Shown here: piece after piece, positions 1-7,930 of the stretch
How the letters are laid out: every line of letters starts with the position of its first letter
How positions within the stretch are numbered: position 1 is the first letter of the stretch
NCBI RefSeq assembly: GCF_900636965.1
Contig: NZ_LR134331.1
Location: 124,001 to 188,000, forward strand
Direction of reading: 5' to 3'
Length of the DNA: 64,000 nucleotides
From: Lacticaseibacillus rhamnosus
Lineage (GTDB): Bacteria; Bacillota; Bacilli; Lactobacillales; Lactobacillaceae
The notes under the pieces: generated by a model
Database searches by the model: none
Seen by the model: the letters and a program-made list of their open reading frames with translations, nothing else
Told to the model about the DNA's origin: nothing
Translations under genes and position numbers: made by a program

Positions 1-1
1 T

Positions 2-721
2 CCGGAAGCCCTGCGCACCCACCACGGCATCATCGCGAATCCGAACTGTTCGACGATTCAAATGGTGACCGCACTTGAGCCGATCCGCAAAGCATTCGGC
101 TTGAAACAAGTCGTTGTTTCAACCTATCAGGCAGTTTCCGGCGCCGGACAGTCAGCCATGAATGAACTGTTTGATGAAACCCAGGCTGCTTTGGACGATA
201 AACCCTTAGAGCCTAAAATTCTGCCAACTGCTAGCGACAAAAAGCACTATCCGATTGCTTTCAACGCCTTGCCTCAAATCGATGTCTTCGAACCAGACGG
301 CTATAGTCATGAAGAGTGGAAAATGATTCACGAAACCAAAAAGATTATGGCGGGCGACATGAACAGTGATGCGATCAAAGTCACCGCCACTTGTGTTCGG
401 ATTCCAGTACCAATTGCCCATTCCGAAGAAGTTTATTTTGAAATTGAAGACGCTAACGCCACCGCCGACGACATTCGCGCTGCATTAAACGATGCGCCTG
501 GCGTTGTGGTGCAAGATGATCCAAGTCAACAGCTCTATCCGCAAGCTATGAATGCAGTCGGCAGCAAAGAGGTCTTCGTTGGCCGTATTCGCCCGGATGC
601 TGAAAATTCTCGGTTCTTCCACATGTGGGATGTTTCCGACAACCTTCTTAAAGGAGCGGCATGGAACTCCATGCAAATTGCCGAAACGATGGATGCCATG
701 GGGTTAATTCAACCGAAATAA
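2..721 (+). CDS. asd: Aspartate-semialdehyde dehydrogenase, C-terminal part (gene starts upstream of window)
   Basis: Catalyses NADPH-dependent reduction of aspartyl phosphate to aspartate semialdehyde, the branch point to lysine/diaminopimelate, threonine and methionine. The reading frame is open from base 2, before the first ATG at 62, so the 5' end is cut by the window. The first residues contain the active-site segment NPNCST with the catalytic Cys. Further on come the family segments STYQAVSGAGQ and CVRIPVPIAHSE (substrate binding) and a C-terminal helix ending GLIQPK. About 240 residues are visible of a usual length near 350. A hairpin terminator follows. Assignment is firm; the promoter and operon partners lie outside the window. 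Confidence 0.95.
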   Translation, partial: PEALRTHHGIIANPNCSTIQMVTALEPIRKAFGLKQVVVSTYQAVSGAGQSAMNELFDETQAALDDKPLEPKILPTASDKKHYPIAFNALPQIDVFEPDGYSHEEWKMIHETKKIMAGDMNSDAIKVTATCVRIPVPIAHSEEVYFEIEDANATADDIRAALNDAPGVVVQDDPSQQLYPQAMNAVGSKEVFVGRIRPDAENSRFFHMWDVSDNLLKGAAWNSMQIAETMDAMGLIQPK

Positions 722-735
722 CGAATAAGTTTAAT

Positions 736-790
736 AAAGCCATTTGCGTAGTGCACGTCAAAACACTAGGCAAACGGCTTTTTGTTTTGC
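736..790 (+). terminator. Rho-independent terminator after asd
   Basis: Arms AAAGCC-atTTGC and GCAAAC-GGCTTT enclose a loop and are followed by a T-rich run. It lies 15 bases after the asd stop codon. Confidence 0.7.
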
Positions 791-879
791 AGCGGGGGGA
801 CAACAGACGTAACATGCCAGCGTCCTCTGTAAATAACGCCTCTAATTCTTGCTAGAAGCTTAAGATGCTGCCAAATTGA

Positions 880-907
880 TTGACGGATTTCTTAAAATAA
901 CTATACT
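880..907 (+). promoter_or_regulatory. Sigma-A type promoter of the small secreted protein gene
   Basis: TTGACG at 880-885 and TATACT at 902-907 are separated by 16 bases. The gene start at 937 has the ribosome site AGGAG before it. Confidence 0.5.
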
Positions 908-936
908 GATGAAAAACGAGTATAGGAGCATGTTAC

Positions 937-1314
937 ATGAAAAAGCATCGTTTCGTCATCGCATTGATCGGCTTATCACTTTTCGCAGTCAGCAGCACTG
1001 TTGCCGTCGATATGACGCAAGCCAATATCGATCAGCAGGTTGTCCAATACACGTTGAATGGCAAGGGGCTAGTCATCTTCAACCAGGCGCGCACCTATCG
1101 AACGAAAAGCACCGCCGCAGTTTATAAAGGCTCCTTCGCGGCAGACGCACCGACAGCAAGCTTCAAAAAGGTCGGCAACCTGACCAATCATAAAGATTAT
1201 CGAGTAACGCGTAAGATAACAGCCAAGGCTAAGTTGAAAGGATCGGCCACGCAGACTTTTTACTATGTGTCCGGGCACGGTTGGGTGAAAGGCAGCGACT
1301 TGACGCGATCGTGA
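937..1314 (+). CDS. Small secreted protein with SH3-like C-terminus, function unknown
   Basis: A 125-residue protein starting MKKHRF with a hydrophobic stretch at residues 6-24, consistent with a signal peptide. Only basic residues and a short tail surround it, and no lipobox Cys or LPXTG motif is visible. The mature part carries a pattern common in Lactobacillus extracellular repeats (aromatic YRTKS, a basic K-rich strand, then YYVSGHGWVKGSDL at the end), which resembles cell-wall-binding SH3/SLAP-like units. It has its own promoter and is followed by a terminator, so it is probably monocistronic. Ribosome site AGGAG supports the ATG at 937. I do not recognise a specific function; cell-envelope association is inference. 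Confidence 0.75.
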   Translation: MKKHRFVIALIGLSLFAVSSTVAVDMTQANIDQQVVQYTLNGKGLVIFNQARTYRTKSTAAVYKGSFAADAPTASFKKVGNLTNHKDYRVTRKITAKAKLKGSATQTFYYVSGHGWVKGSDLTRS

Positions 1315-1335
1315 ACTGTGTCTTCAAAATCAGGG

Positions 1336-1389
1336 AAATCCGTGTAGCAACGCAGCTAAGATTGCGTGAATCTGTACGGATTTTTCTTT
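1336..1389 (+). terminator. Terminator after the small secreted protein
   Basis: AAATCCGT at 1336-1343 pairs with ACGGATTT at 1376-1383. A weaker inner pairing (aacgca / tgcgt) and a T-rich tail support it. Confidence 0.6.
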
Positions 1390-1416
1390 TTGACTAGAAT
1401 TGGTATATAAAAATTG

Positions 1417-1445
1417 TTGACCTGCCTGACTGTGAACGATACAAT
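1417..1445 (+). promoter_or_regulatory. Promoter of the NUDIX-EamA gene pair
   Basis: TTGACC at 1417-1422 and TACAAT at 1440-1445 with a 17-base spacer; the coding start is 38 bases downstream with GAGGTG as ribosome site. Confidence 0.6.
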
Positions 1446-1482
1446 CAAACTCCGACTTTAAAAAATGAAGAGGTGATTTGAT

Positions 1483-1896
1483 ATGGTAAACGTTTACTTT
1501 GGCCCAATCCCGCAGAGACCAGACTCGGTGCTGGTGTTGCAGTTTTATCATGGCAGACTCATTTGGGTACATAATGTGAAACGGAAATGGGAGCTGACCG
1601 GTGGTAAATTGGAGCCAGGCGAGACGGTTATTCAGGCGGCGGTTCGTGAGTCTTACGAAGAATCCGGCGCAATCGTCGAACCCAGTGCGATTTCGTCGTT
1701 GGGCTACTATGTTTTGCCAACCGGCCATGTAACGGCAGTTGTACAAGCAGAGGTTTTACGTTTAGAGGCGATCCCGATGACTTCTGAAACCGATGATCGC
1801 CGTTTACTCTTTGCACCATTACCGGATGCGGAACAATCTTTTCATGATCATATTTATCGGCAAATTTTTCAGCACATTGGGTGGCCCCATGAGTAA
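1483..1896 (+). CDS. NUDIX hydrolase
   Basis: A 137-residue NUDIX fold protein. The NUDIX box is visible at about residues 41-63: G-K-L-E-P-G-E, then the REx2EExG helix as RESYEESG, which binds Mg2+ and carries the catalytic Glu residues. Members hydrolyse nucleoside diphosphates linked to another moiety; substrate cannot be told from sequence. The arrangement (WELTGGKLEPGE) resembles YtkD/MutT-like proteins. Ribosome site GAGGTG lies 9 bases before ATG. Its 3' end overlaps the next gene by 8 bases, so the two are co-translated. Confidence 0.88.
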   Translation: MVNVYFGPIPQRPDSVLVLQFYHGRLIWVHNVKRKWELTGGKLEPGETVIQAAVRESYEESGAIVEPSAISSLGYYVLPTGHVTAVVQAEVLRLEAIPMTSETDDRRLLFAPLPDAEQSFHDHIYRQIFQHIGWPHE

Positions 1897-2767
1897 GCGG
1901 CGCGTGGGCTTGTTACTTAATCTTTTGTCAGTGGCTGTGATGGCAGTGACACCGGTGATGAACAAATGGTCGATGAACACCCTGTCGCCGCTAGCTGCAA
2001 GTTTTTATAACGCGCTTGTTTCACTCGGTTTGACTTTTATCACGATTGGTGCAACCCATACAAAATTGATATGGGTGAAAAGTCCCGTTATTTGGGTATT
2101 GGGACTGACCAACTGTTTAGGCATTGTTTTGCAGTATTTGAGTCTTTTCTTTCTTGATCCGGTGAGTGTCGGATTGATCGGCCGCTTCTATATTGTTTTT
2201 GCGATTTTATTGTCTGTATTCTTGTTGCATGAGCGGTTTGATCGCCGAGAAATAGTGCCGATTGGGTTATGTATTGCCGGAACAGCGTTGGTATCCGATT
2301 TCTCCGGGCGTATGACTGACATGCTCGGACTGGTTTGTGCGTTTGGCTACACGTTTAGTTTTGCGTTAACCAACACGCTGGCGAAAAAAGCATTGGCGCG
2401 TGTCAATGAAAAAATTTTGCTTTTGTACAACCAAGCAACCGCAGTGATCATACTCGGCATTGTTGCAGCCGGCAGTGGCAAGTTAGCTTTTTCGCCCAAC
2501 GTGGGTATTGGTGCCGTTGCGGTTTCGGCGTTTTGCTCCGGGTTTCTGGGACTGCTGCTGTTTTACCGCGGACTTAAGTTCATCTCATTTCGCGATGCCA
2601 ATTTAATTCGCGCACTAAACCCAGTATTTGTTCTCGTATACTCATTACCTTTTTTCCGGATTCAAATGACGCCGGCGTTTATACTAGGCGGCGGGTTGAT
2701 TGTCCTGTCAATTGTCTGGATGTCTTTGCCGGTGAAAAAACGCCCAGCGATTGGGAAGGAAAATTGA
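1889..2767 (+). CDS. EamA/DMT-superfamily transporter
   Basis: A membrane protein of 292 residues with about ten hydrophobic helices in two EamA halves, typical of the drug/metabolite transporter superfamily. The first half contains the family segment of a TM with Pro-Val and Asn-Lys (VTPVMNKW) and LHERF after TM4; the second half ends with a basic tail KKRPAIGKEN. An upstream in-frame start at 1793 exists, but the ATG at 1889 (MSKRRVGLL) gives the normal N-terminus with a charged residue cluster before TM1 and overlaps the NUDIX stop, so I chose it. Substrate unknown. Confidence 0.85.
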   Translation: MSKRRVGLLLNLLSVAVMAVTPVMNKWSMNTLSPLAASFYNALVSLGLTFITIGATHTKLIWVKSPVIWVLGLTNCLGIVLQYLSLFFLDPVSVGLIGRFYIVFAILLSVFLLHERFDRREIVPIGLCIAGTALVSDFSGRMTDMLGLVCAFGYTFSFALTNTLAKKALARVNEKILLLYNQATAVIILGIVAAGSGKLAFSPNVGIGAVAVSAFCSGFLGLLLFYRGLKFISFRDANLIRALNPVFVLVYSLPFFRIQMTPAFILGGGLIVLSIVWMSLPVKKRPAIGKEN

Positions 2768-2797
2768 CAGTGAGACCGCTATTTTTGCTAGGCTTTT

Positions 2798-2986
2798 CTG
2801 AAAATCAACGTTAAATTGGAAAAACCCGACGTTTATTTGGACGATGCCACAACTTCATGGAATTATTTTACACTAGGGATAGTTAGGGAAAAAGGGTACC
2901 TAAAAAGCAGTTTAACAGAGCCAGCGGTTGTTGAACTGGCTAGTCATCTTGGAAGAAAAGACAGGCTCGATCTTGAAGAAGTTTAA
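2798..2986 (+). pseudogene. Unrecognised open segment, possible gene remnant
   Basis: A 62-codon open stretch reading KINVKLEKPDVYLDDATTSW and ending LGRKDRLDLEEV. It has no ATG/GTG/TTG with a ribosome site at its 5' end. It has protein-like composition and ends near a second decayed segment, so it may be part of a degraded gene. It could equally be chance. Confidence 0.3.
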
Positions 2987-3093
2987 GTTGGAAACAACAA
3001 AAATATATCTTTATTATTATGCTTGTCAGCAGGTAACTCGATCGGTCCGTCTCACAGTATGGTTGGGTTAGGTGTCACGTTTTTTGGAGATGA

Positions 3094-3288
3094 ATACTTA
3101 TCGTTGATTTAAGGGAAGACATCATCGCTACTTGCGTTTTTACGGTATTTCTATTTTGCGTTGATATAATCCTAAAGGCTCCGCTGCAGATTATTAGAAA
3201 TCTGTTCACGGGGCTGCTTTTCTTCGTGATTATGTTACTAGTTCAATATTTATGCCGTAAAAAACATGATGTTCATGAGGAGTCTTGA
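3094..3288 (+). pseudogene. C-terminal remnant of a small membrane protein
   Basis: A 64-residue open stretch preceded by an in-frame stop and lacking a start codon. It encodes two hydrophobic segments (around IIATCVFTVFLFCVDIIL and GLLFFVIMLLVQYL) and a charged tail RKKHDVHEES. The last 50 bases of this reading frame and the following 45 bases recur as a degenerate copy at 5834-5938 on the far side of the insertion sequence. It looks like the tail of a gene that was once present in two copies. Confidence 0.45.
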
Positions 3289-3332
3289 GGGATGACTGAA
3301 CGATGGTTTCAAAAATCACTTGTCTCACAACG
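3239..3332 (+). repeat. Imperfect direct repeat, left copy (paired with 5834-5938)
   Basis: Both copies share TAGTTCAATATTTA, then ACATGATGTTCATG, GACTGAACGATGGTTT and TCACAACG, with small insertions in the right copy. The left copy keeps the coding tail of a membrane protein; the right copy is interrupted by a stop. The right copy begins exactly at the right end of the insertion sequence. Confidence 0.75.
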
Positions 3333-4059
3333 AAGCGTTAACGTGAAATCTTACGTTGTCGGATACTAACCGTTGATAATATCTTTTGTTAGATTTAATA
3401 TCACCCCAAAGTTTAGCGTTGCTTTCATTGCTTAGATCAATGATTGAATAAGGCTGTTTTGAAAAGGGGATTGATTTAAAGAAAACCAAATAATGTTTAT
3501 ACGTGAAGGCCATGCTGTACGCAGCGGCCTTCTTTTTTCGAGGGTAGGAATGAACGTAACTGATTTTTGCGTTTGGGTATTTCTTTTTAAGTTTCCTCAA
3601 TTGCCTTTTTGTTGGTCTATGGGTAAGAACTAAATGACGTTGCGGTTTTAAAAAGGGGACTCTTAGACGGAGAATTTGAGGGAAATCTAGTTTAATTACT
3701 TTTTCGATATTGTATTGTGCCCGTAACTTTGCAAGCTTTTTAATTTTGGGAGAGGACAAAAAAAGAATTTGTCTAGACGAATAACCAGGACATCCATATA
3801 AAAATATTCCAAGAATGGTTAATACTGAGGCTGGTGAAAAGACAAATATAAGAAAGAATATAAAACTCAGAATAGTTGACAGTCTATCAAACATGTTTCC
3901 AGCAAACACTTCACCCAGTAACATTAAACTTGCGTAAACGCCTAGGGTGATTCTGATAATTAATATCATCCTTTTTTCGAAAGGAATTGTCATTAACAAA
4001 ACCATAGATTGGTGAATGATACCAATGTAATCTTTGAAAGAGATATTTGAGACAAACAA
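3325..4059 (-). CDS. Membrane protein of unknown function
   Basis: A 244-residue protein with a TTG start preceded by GGGGAG seven bases upstream. Residues 15-105 contain three hydrophobic helices; the C-terminal half (from about residue 105) is soluble, strongly basic, and rich in Lys/Arg clusters such as KRQLRKLKKKYPNAK and PRKKKAAA. Base composition is AT-richer than the neighbouring housekeeping genes. It sits between two copies of a membrane-gene tail repeat and next to an insertion sequence. I recognise no family. The domain layout (membrane anchor plus basic cytosolic domain) would fit an accessory or immunity-type protein, but that is speculation. Confidence 0.65.
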   Translation of the reverse strand: MFVSNISFKDYIGIIHQSMVLLMTIPFEKRMILIIRITLGVYASLMLLGEVFAGNMFDRLSTILSFIFFLIFVFSPASVLTILGIFLYGCPGYSSRQILFLSSPKIKKLAKLRAQYNIEKVIKLDFPQILRLRVPFLKPQRHLVLTHRPTKRQLRKLKKKYPNAKISYVHSYPRKKKAAAYSMAFTYKHYLVFFKSIPFSKQPYSIIDLSNESNAKLWGDIKSNKRYYQRLVSDNVRFHVNASL

Positions 4060-4275
4060 TACTAGCTCCCCTTTTTTAAGCAGAAATGATTCCGCTTATC
4101 GAATATATGACAATTTAGACTTAGCTCATTGATTAGTGGCATCTTCGGCTATTCAGATGATTTATCAGGAACACGCCGTCAAAGAGGCAAAGGGTAAAGT
4201 TAATGCAACTCGAGTTAAGTGAATTCTAACATGAAATCGTCATTTCAGTACATTCAAGAATGTACAGAGTAAGAC
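4060..4275. other. Non-coding gap left of the insertion sequence, with an 18-bp palindrome
   Basis: No credible gene is seen. The only marked structure is a perfect palindrome at 4248-4265 (GTACATTC-AA-GAATGTAC), ending 10 bases before the left terminal repeat of the insertion sequence. The promoter of the minus-strand membrane gene probably lies in 4065-4130. Confidence 0.5.
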
Positions 4276-5836
4276 CTAAAGAGTGAAAGTTGAATATCCG
4301 CAGAAAGTCCCGAGAAATCGGGACTTTTTGACACCAAAAAAGACGCAAAGCACTCCGCGTCGTATAATTAAGTTGACCAAAACCAACATACAACGGAGTC
4401 TTTACATCCATGTTTACTATACAACAATCAACCCATAATATTTAGCTCAAAACAAAACATTTCTTCAAATTGGTCCATCTTTCTGAGGCGCTTCGGCAAG
4501 CAAACGCGCAAAAACACAAAGGTATCAAGATTGCCAGCTTGTTTCAGTGGATTATCCTGTCCATCTTTCAACGTTACTCACTGCATCGAGCTGAAGCCAA
4601 TCCAAACTTTTCAAAACGGACAGCCCGTAATTGCTTGAATGATGCTCGAATCAATTGGCAGCGGCTGGTTCTACTGGTAGCGGTTCGTCTGATTCAATAT
4701 TTCCATCAATTTGCCGCAGCCGGTCGTGATCAAGCCTTCGTCATTGACGACTCACTATTTAAGCGCGAGTTCTCCAAGAAGACCGAATTACTCTCCAAAG
4801 TATTCGATCATGACCATGAACGGTACTATACCGGCCTTCGGGCTTTGACACTAGGTTGGAGTGATGGCAATACCTTTCTGCCGCTCAACTTTGCGCTGAT
4901 GGCCTCAAGCAAGACAAAGAACCAAGTTGGCCTGCAAAAGCCTTATGATGGTCGATCACTTGCGGCAAAGCATGCCAGCAAGCCCATCGCAAAATGAACC
5001 TAGTGGCACTTGAACTGGTTGATTAGGCGATTAAAGCAGGTGCCAAGGCACATTATGCTTTATTTGATAGCTGGTTTGCTTATCCCAAGATATTCCATGA
5101 ACTGCTTAAACGCGGGATCAATGGCATCGGCATGATCAAGCAGACGGAGAAAGTGTATTTTCGTTATCGTGGACGAGAAATGGATGTTAAGCGACTCTAC
5201 GCCACGTTAAAGCAGAGTAAACGGCCAACGCATCAGCATTATCTGTACAGTCCCATTGTGCAATACGATATGGACGGTACAAAGATGGTCATGAAGCTGG
5301 TTTTCGTGACTAAAAAAGGTGCCAAGGGTCGCTTCTTGGTTTTAGCAACCACAAAGACTAATTTGCGCCCCGAACGCATCATTCAGATGTACGGCAGACG
5401 CTGGCAAATCGAAGGCTACTTCAAGGTTGCTAAACAATATCTGCGCTTTGATGCGACACAAGTACGTGGCTATGACGGCCTTTGCGCACATATGGCAATG
5501 GTCATGATGAGCTATGATCTACCTGCCTTATGTCAACGTGAAGAAACTGACGAACGCACGCTGGGTGACTTGTTCTTCTACTATGGAAAAGCTCTACCTG
5601 ATATCGGCATTTCGCAAGCCTTGGATTGGCTCATGACACAATTAATTGGTATAGCGTCAACTTATCATGAAGCCCAAGTGGTCATTAATCAGATCATGAG
5701 TGAATTCATGCAAAAACTGCCGAAGAGTCTTGCAGATCTCTTCGGCAGCGCGGCATAGATAGAATTTGAATATGATTTTGTGGATACACTCTGACGCAGC
5801 GGCAGTCAGAGCCATTTTTGTGCTTTCACTCTTTAG
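4276..5836 (+). mobile_element. IS4-family insertion sequence, inactivated
   Basis: Ends are defined by a 14-bp perfect inverted repeat: CTAAAGAGTGAAAG at 4276-4289 and its complement at 5823-5836. Each end has a hairpin just inside it (AAAGTCCCGAGAAATCGGGACTTT on the left; CTCTGAC/GTCAGAG at about 5789-5812 on the right). The interior carries one transposase frame with several lesions. No target duplication is evident between the left flank (GAGTAAGAC) and right flank (TTCAATATT), suggesting decay or rearrangement after insertion. Confidence 0.8.
4410..5758 (+). pseudogene. IS4-family DDE transposase, broken by two stops and a frameshift
   Basis: Conceptually a protein of about 450 residues starting MFTIQQSTHN at 4410. 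Visible lesions are an in-frame TAG about eleven codons after the start (near 4443), a one-base frameshift near 4977-4993 that brings a stop at 4995, and a TAG at 5024-5026 in the downstream frame. The catalytic parts remain readable: first Asp in VIDDSLFKREF, second Asp in YALFDSWFAYPK, and the IS4 signature Y-x2-R-x3-E-x6-K as YGRRWQIEGYFKVAK. The element is unlikely to transpose by itself. Confidence 0.88.
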
Positions 5837-5938
5837 TTCAATATTTACACCGAAAGAGAACATGATGTTCATGGGGCATTTCGATTGATTGACTGAACGA
5901 TGGTTTAAAAAAAGATTGTATCACAACGGGAGAATTAG
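5834..5938 (+). repeat. Imperfect direct repeat, right copy (paired with 3239-3332)
   Basis: Degenerate copy of the tail of the membrane gene at 3094-3288. The matching frame reads LVQYLHRKRT and then stops, where the left copy reads LVQYLCRKKHDVHEES. The repeat abuts the right end of the insertion sequence and overlaps it by three bases. Confidence 0.75.
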
Positions 5939-5968
5939 CTTAAAATTCTGCCATTAACGGGCACTCAA

Positions 5969-6025
5969 AAAGCGGTGAATAATTTCGGTGTTCAGTCAAG
6001 GAATGCAAGAATTATTCGCCGCTTT
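5969..6025. terminator. Strong hairpin between the insertion sequence and the TetR gene
   Basis: A perfect 16-base stem: AAAGCGGTGAATAATT at 5969-5984 pairs with AATTATTCGCCGCTTT at 6010-6025. It lies downstream of the minus-strand TetR gene but lacks a long T run, so terminator function is likely rather than certain. Confidence 0.5.
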
Positions 6026-6093
6026 CGTCTGATATATGATTGATAGCGTGTGAACTGTGATCCGTCTTCCCTCGCTGAAAAAAGCGCGACGGC

Positions 6094-6735
6094 CTATTTT
6101 CCCCATCCAGTCAGGATTGCATGAATGCCCATCAAAAACTGCTCGTCGTCGGTAAACTTCTGATTTTCTATCGGTTGCATGAATGTTTGCAGTGTTTTTG
6201 AAGGGTGACGTGGTGTCACTTGTCCTTGCGATTCGGAATTATCTACAGTCTGAGGATTAACGGCTTCGGTCCAAACAAAGCCAACAGTATAGGCGGTGAG
6301 CGAATTAATCAGGAACACGGTAGTTGACTGAATCTTGAAGCCTTTTTTTGTCCAGGCTGTTAAAATTTTATCGACTAATGCGAACTCAGACCTAGTTGCT
6401 AACGGACGGCTTGAAATTAATGGCAGGACATGCGGATGCGCTAGCAAGGTTTGGCGTAAACGGGTCATTAAGTGAATGATTTGTTGCTGCCAAGGTTCAT
6501 CGGCAGTTGCGGGGTCAATGGTTAATACGCTTCGCCAAAGCATCTCTACCACGCCATCAAAAAGGGCTTCCTGATTAGGAAAATACCGATAAACGGCCAT
6601 TGGCGAAACGGCCATTTCCTGTCCTAATTTTCGCATGCTGAACTTTTGCAGGTCCTCGCGATCTAGCAACCCCAGTGCGACTTGCAGAATATAGGCATGA
6701 CTTAATGTCGGTTTGGTTGGTTTGACAGGTTTCAC
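6094..6735 (-). CDS. TetR-family transcriptional regulator
   Basis: About 213 residues. The N-terminal DNA-binding helices are visible (FSMRKLGQEMAVSPMAVYRYFPNQEALF, the classic TetR helix-turn-helix ending in YRYF), followed by a TetR_C-like ligand domain. A TTG seven codons upstream is possible, but GTG at 6735 is preceded by GAAGGA at good spacing and gives MKPVKPTKPTLSH, so I prefer it. It is on the same strand as, and 230 bases downstream of, the three-gene ABC operon, which suggests it controls that exporter. Confidence 0.85.
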   Translation of the reverse strand: MKPVKPTKPTLSHAYILQVALGLLDREDLQKFSMRKLGQEMAVSPMAVYRYFPNQEALFDGVVEMLWRSVLTIDPATADEPWQQQIIHLMTRLRQTLLAHPHVLPLISSRPLATRSEFALVDKILTAWTKKGFKIQSTTVFLINSLTAYTVGFVWTEAVNPQTVDNSESQGQVTPRHPSKTLQTFMQPIENQKFTDDEQFLMGIHAILTGWGK

Positions 6736-6788
6736 GGTTGATGTTCCTTCTTTCAATTTAAGACCCGATCAGTGAAAATATACCCAAT

Positions 6789-6867
6789 ATAACCCTGACA
6801 ATCAAGCAAGACTCGCGTTCACGTAGATGGTCGTGAAGCCAGAGCGTACGATGAGTGTCAGGGTTAT
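6789..6867. promoter_or_regulatory. 12-bp inverted repeat upstream of tetR, operator or terminator
   Basis: ATAACCCTGACA at 6789-6800 and TGTCAGGGTTAT at 6856-6867 form perfect arms 55 bases apart in the gap between the ABC operon and tetR. There is no T run, so two TetR half-operators or a looping site are more likely than a terminator. Confidence 0.4.
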
Positions 6868-6971
6868 TTGATGTAGCAGGTATATGTAACCAAACCACTT
6901 TCCTTTATTGGTGCTGGCGAGGTCAGCCGCAGAATCGATGTGATCGGAGATGGTATGGGTTGACCGTGCGC

Positions 6972-7928
6972 CTAGACAATACTGCGCTTTTTTTGGGCGA
7001 TCAAGGCCGTGAATACACAGATGATAGTAAAGATAGGGAGCATGATGAGCGCTGAACCAAGTGTGCGAGCGCCATCCAGATATTTTCCCAAAGTTGCAAT
7101 GTAATGCTGAGGGAAAAGGTATTGAAGGCGGGCCTGTAGCGTGGCTTTTTTAATTGAGAACAAGGCGCCTGATAACATGAATGAAAGGACGACTAGAATT
7201 GTTCCAATGCCCATAGCTCCTTGTTTGGTACGTGTCAGCGTCGCGATCATAATGCCAAATGTGGATGCGAAGATACAAACAAGGGGTATCGTTGCGAACA
7301 GTGTACCGGAGAGTTTAATACCAAATAGTGGCAATATAAGCGCCGTGATGGGTATGCTCAAGCAGATGAGAATGGCTGCATTAAAAATAATGTGCTGAAG
7401 TAAATAGCTTTGATGAGAAAGCCCGCTTAAATAGATGCGCTGGTCAATACCGGCACAGTCGTCAAAATAGAACTTATACAGAATTAGCGACAACATCATG
7501 ACAGTGATTCCCAACATACTCAGGAAGATCTTGAAATGATGAGTGCCTGAACCAGCAACTTTGGAATAGGTGCCGTTATTCAAATAGGCAGTTAGTTGTC
7601 GCTTCAAAGCTGAGCTGCGAACGGAGGTTACTGTGTAATGTCCCGCTTTTTTGGAAACATAGGCATCATATTTTCCCATAATTAGATTCTCGGTGATGTC
7701 GCTGGAATCAGTGACTTTCGTGAACACTAGCTGCCGTTTTTCAATTGGGGCCGCTTGCAGCAGTTCCGAGGCACTGGTAGATACGCCGACATCAACTTTG
7801 GGTGCTTTCATGGTCACTGCAAATGCCGTTGCGGCTGTCATCACAATGAGAACGAGAGCAGCTATGAACAAATATGCAGGTCCTTTCAGGAAACGCATGG
7901 TATTATTTTTGAAAATTAAAAGTTTCAT
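6972..7928 (-). CDS. ABC-2 type permease (second subunit)
   Basis: A 318-residue membrane protein with one N-terminal hydrophobic helix (about residues 15-38), an extracellular region to about residue 130, and then five hydrophobic helices, the layout of ABC-2/NatB-like exporter subunits. The ATG follows the stop codon of the preceding permease gene by two bases, with AGGGAT as ribosome site inside that gene's end. Products of this family export drugs, ions or peptides; substrate is unknown. Confidence 0.85.
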   Translation of the reverse strand: MKLLIFKNNTMRFLKGPAYLFIAALVLIVMTAATAFAVTMKAPKVDVGVSTSASELLQAAPIEKRQLVFTKVTDSSDITENLIMGKYDAYVSKKAGHYTVTSVRSSALKRQLTAYLNNGTYSKVAGSGTHHFKIFLSMLGITVMMLSLILYKFYFDDCAGIDQRIYLSGLSHQSYLLQHIIFNAAILICLSIPITALILPLFGIKLSGTLFATIPLVCIFASTFGIMIATLTRTKQGAMGIGTILVVLSFMLSGALFSIKKATLQARLQYLFPQHYIATLGKYLDGARTLGSALIMLPIFTIICVFTALIAQKKRSIV

Positions 7929-7930
7929 CT

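Noticed and set aside
1793-1888. Earlier start of the EamA transporter
   Set aside because: It would overlap most of the 3' end of the NUDIX gene and adds 32 residues not typical for the family; ATG 1889 fits better.
4157-4222. 21-codon open frame starting ATG 4157 left of the IS
   Set aside because: Too short, no ribosome site, no recognisable peptide; likely chance in a decayed region.
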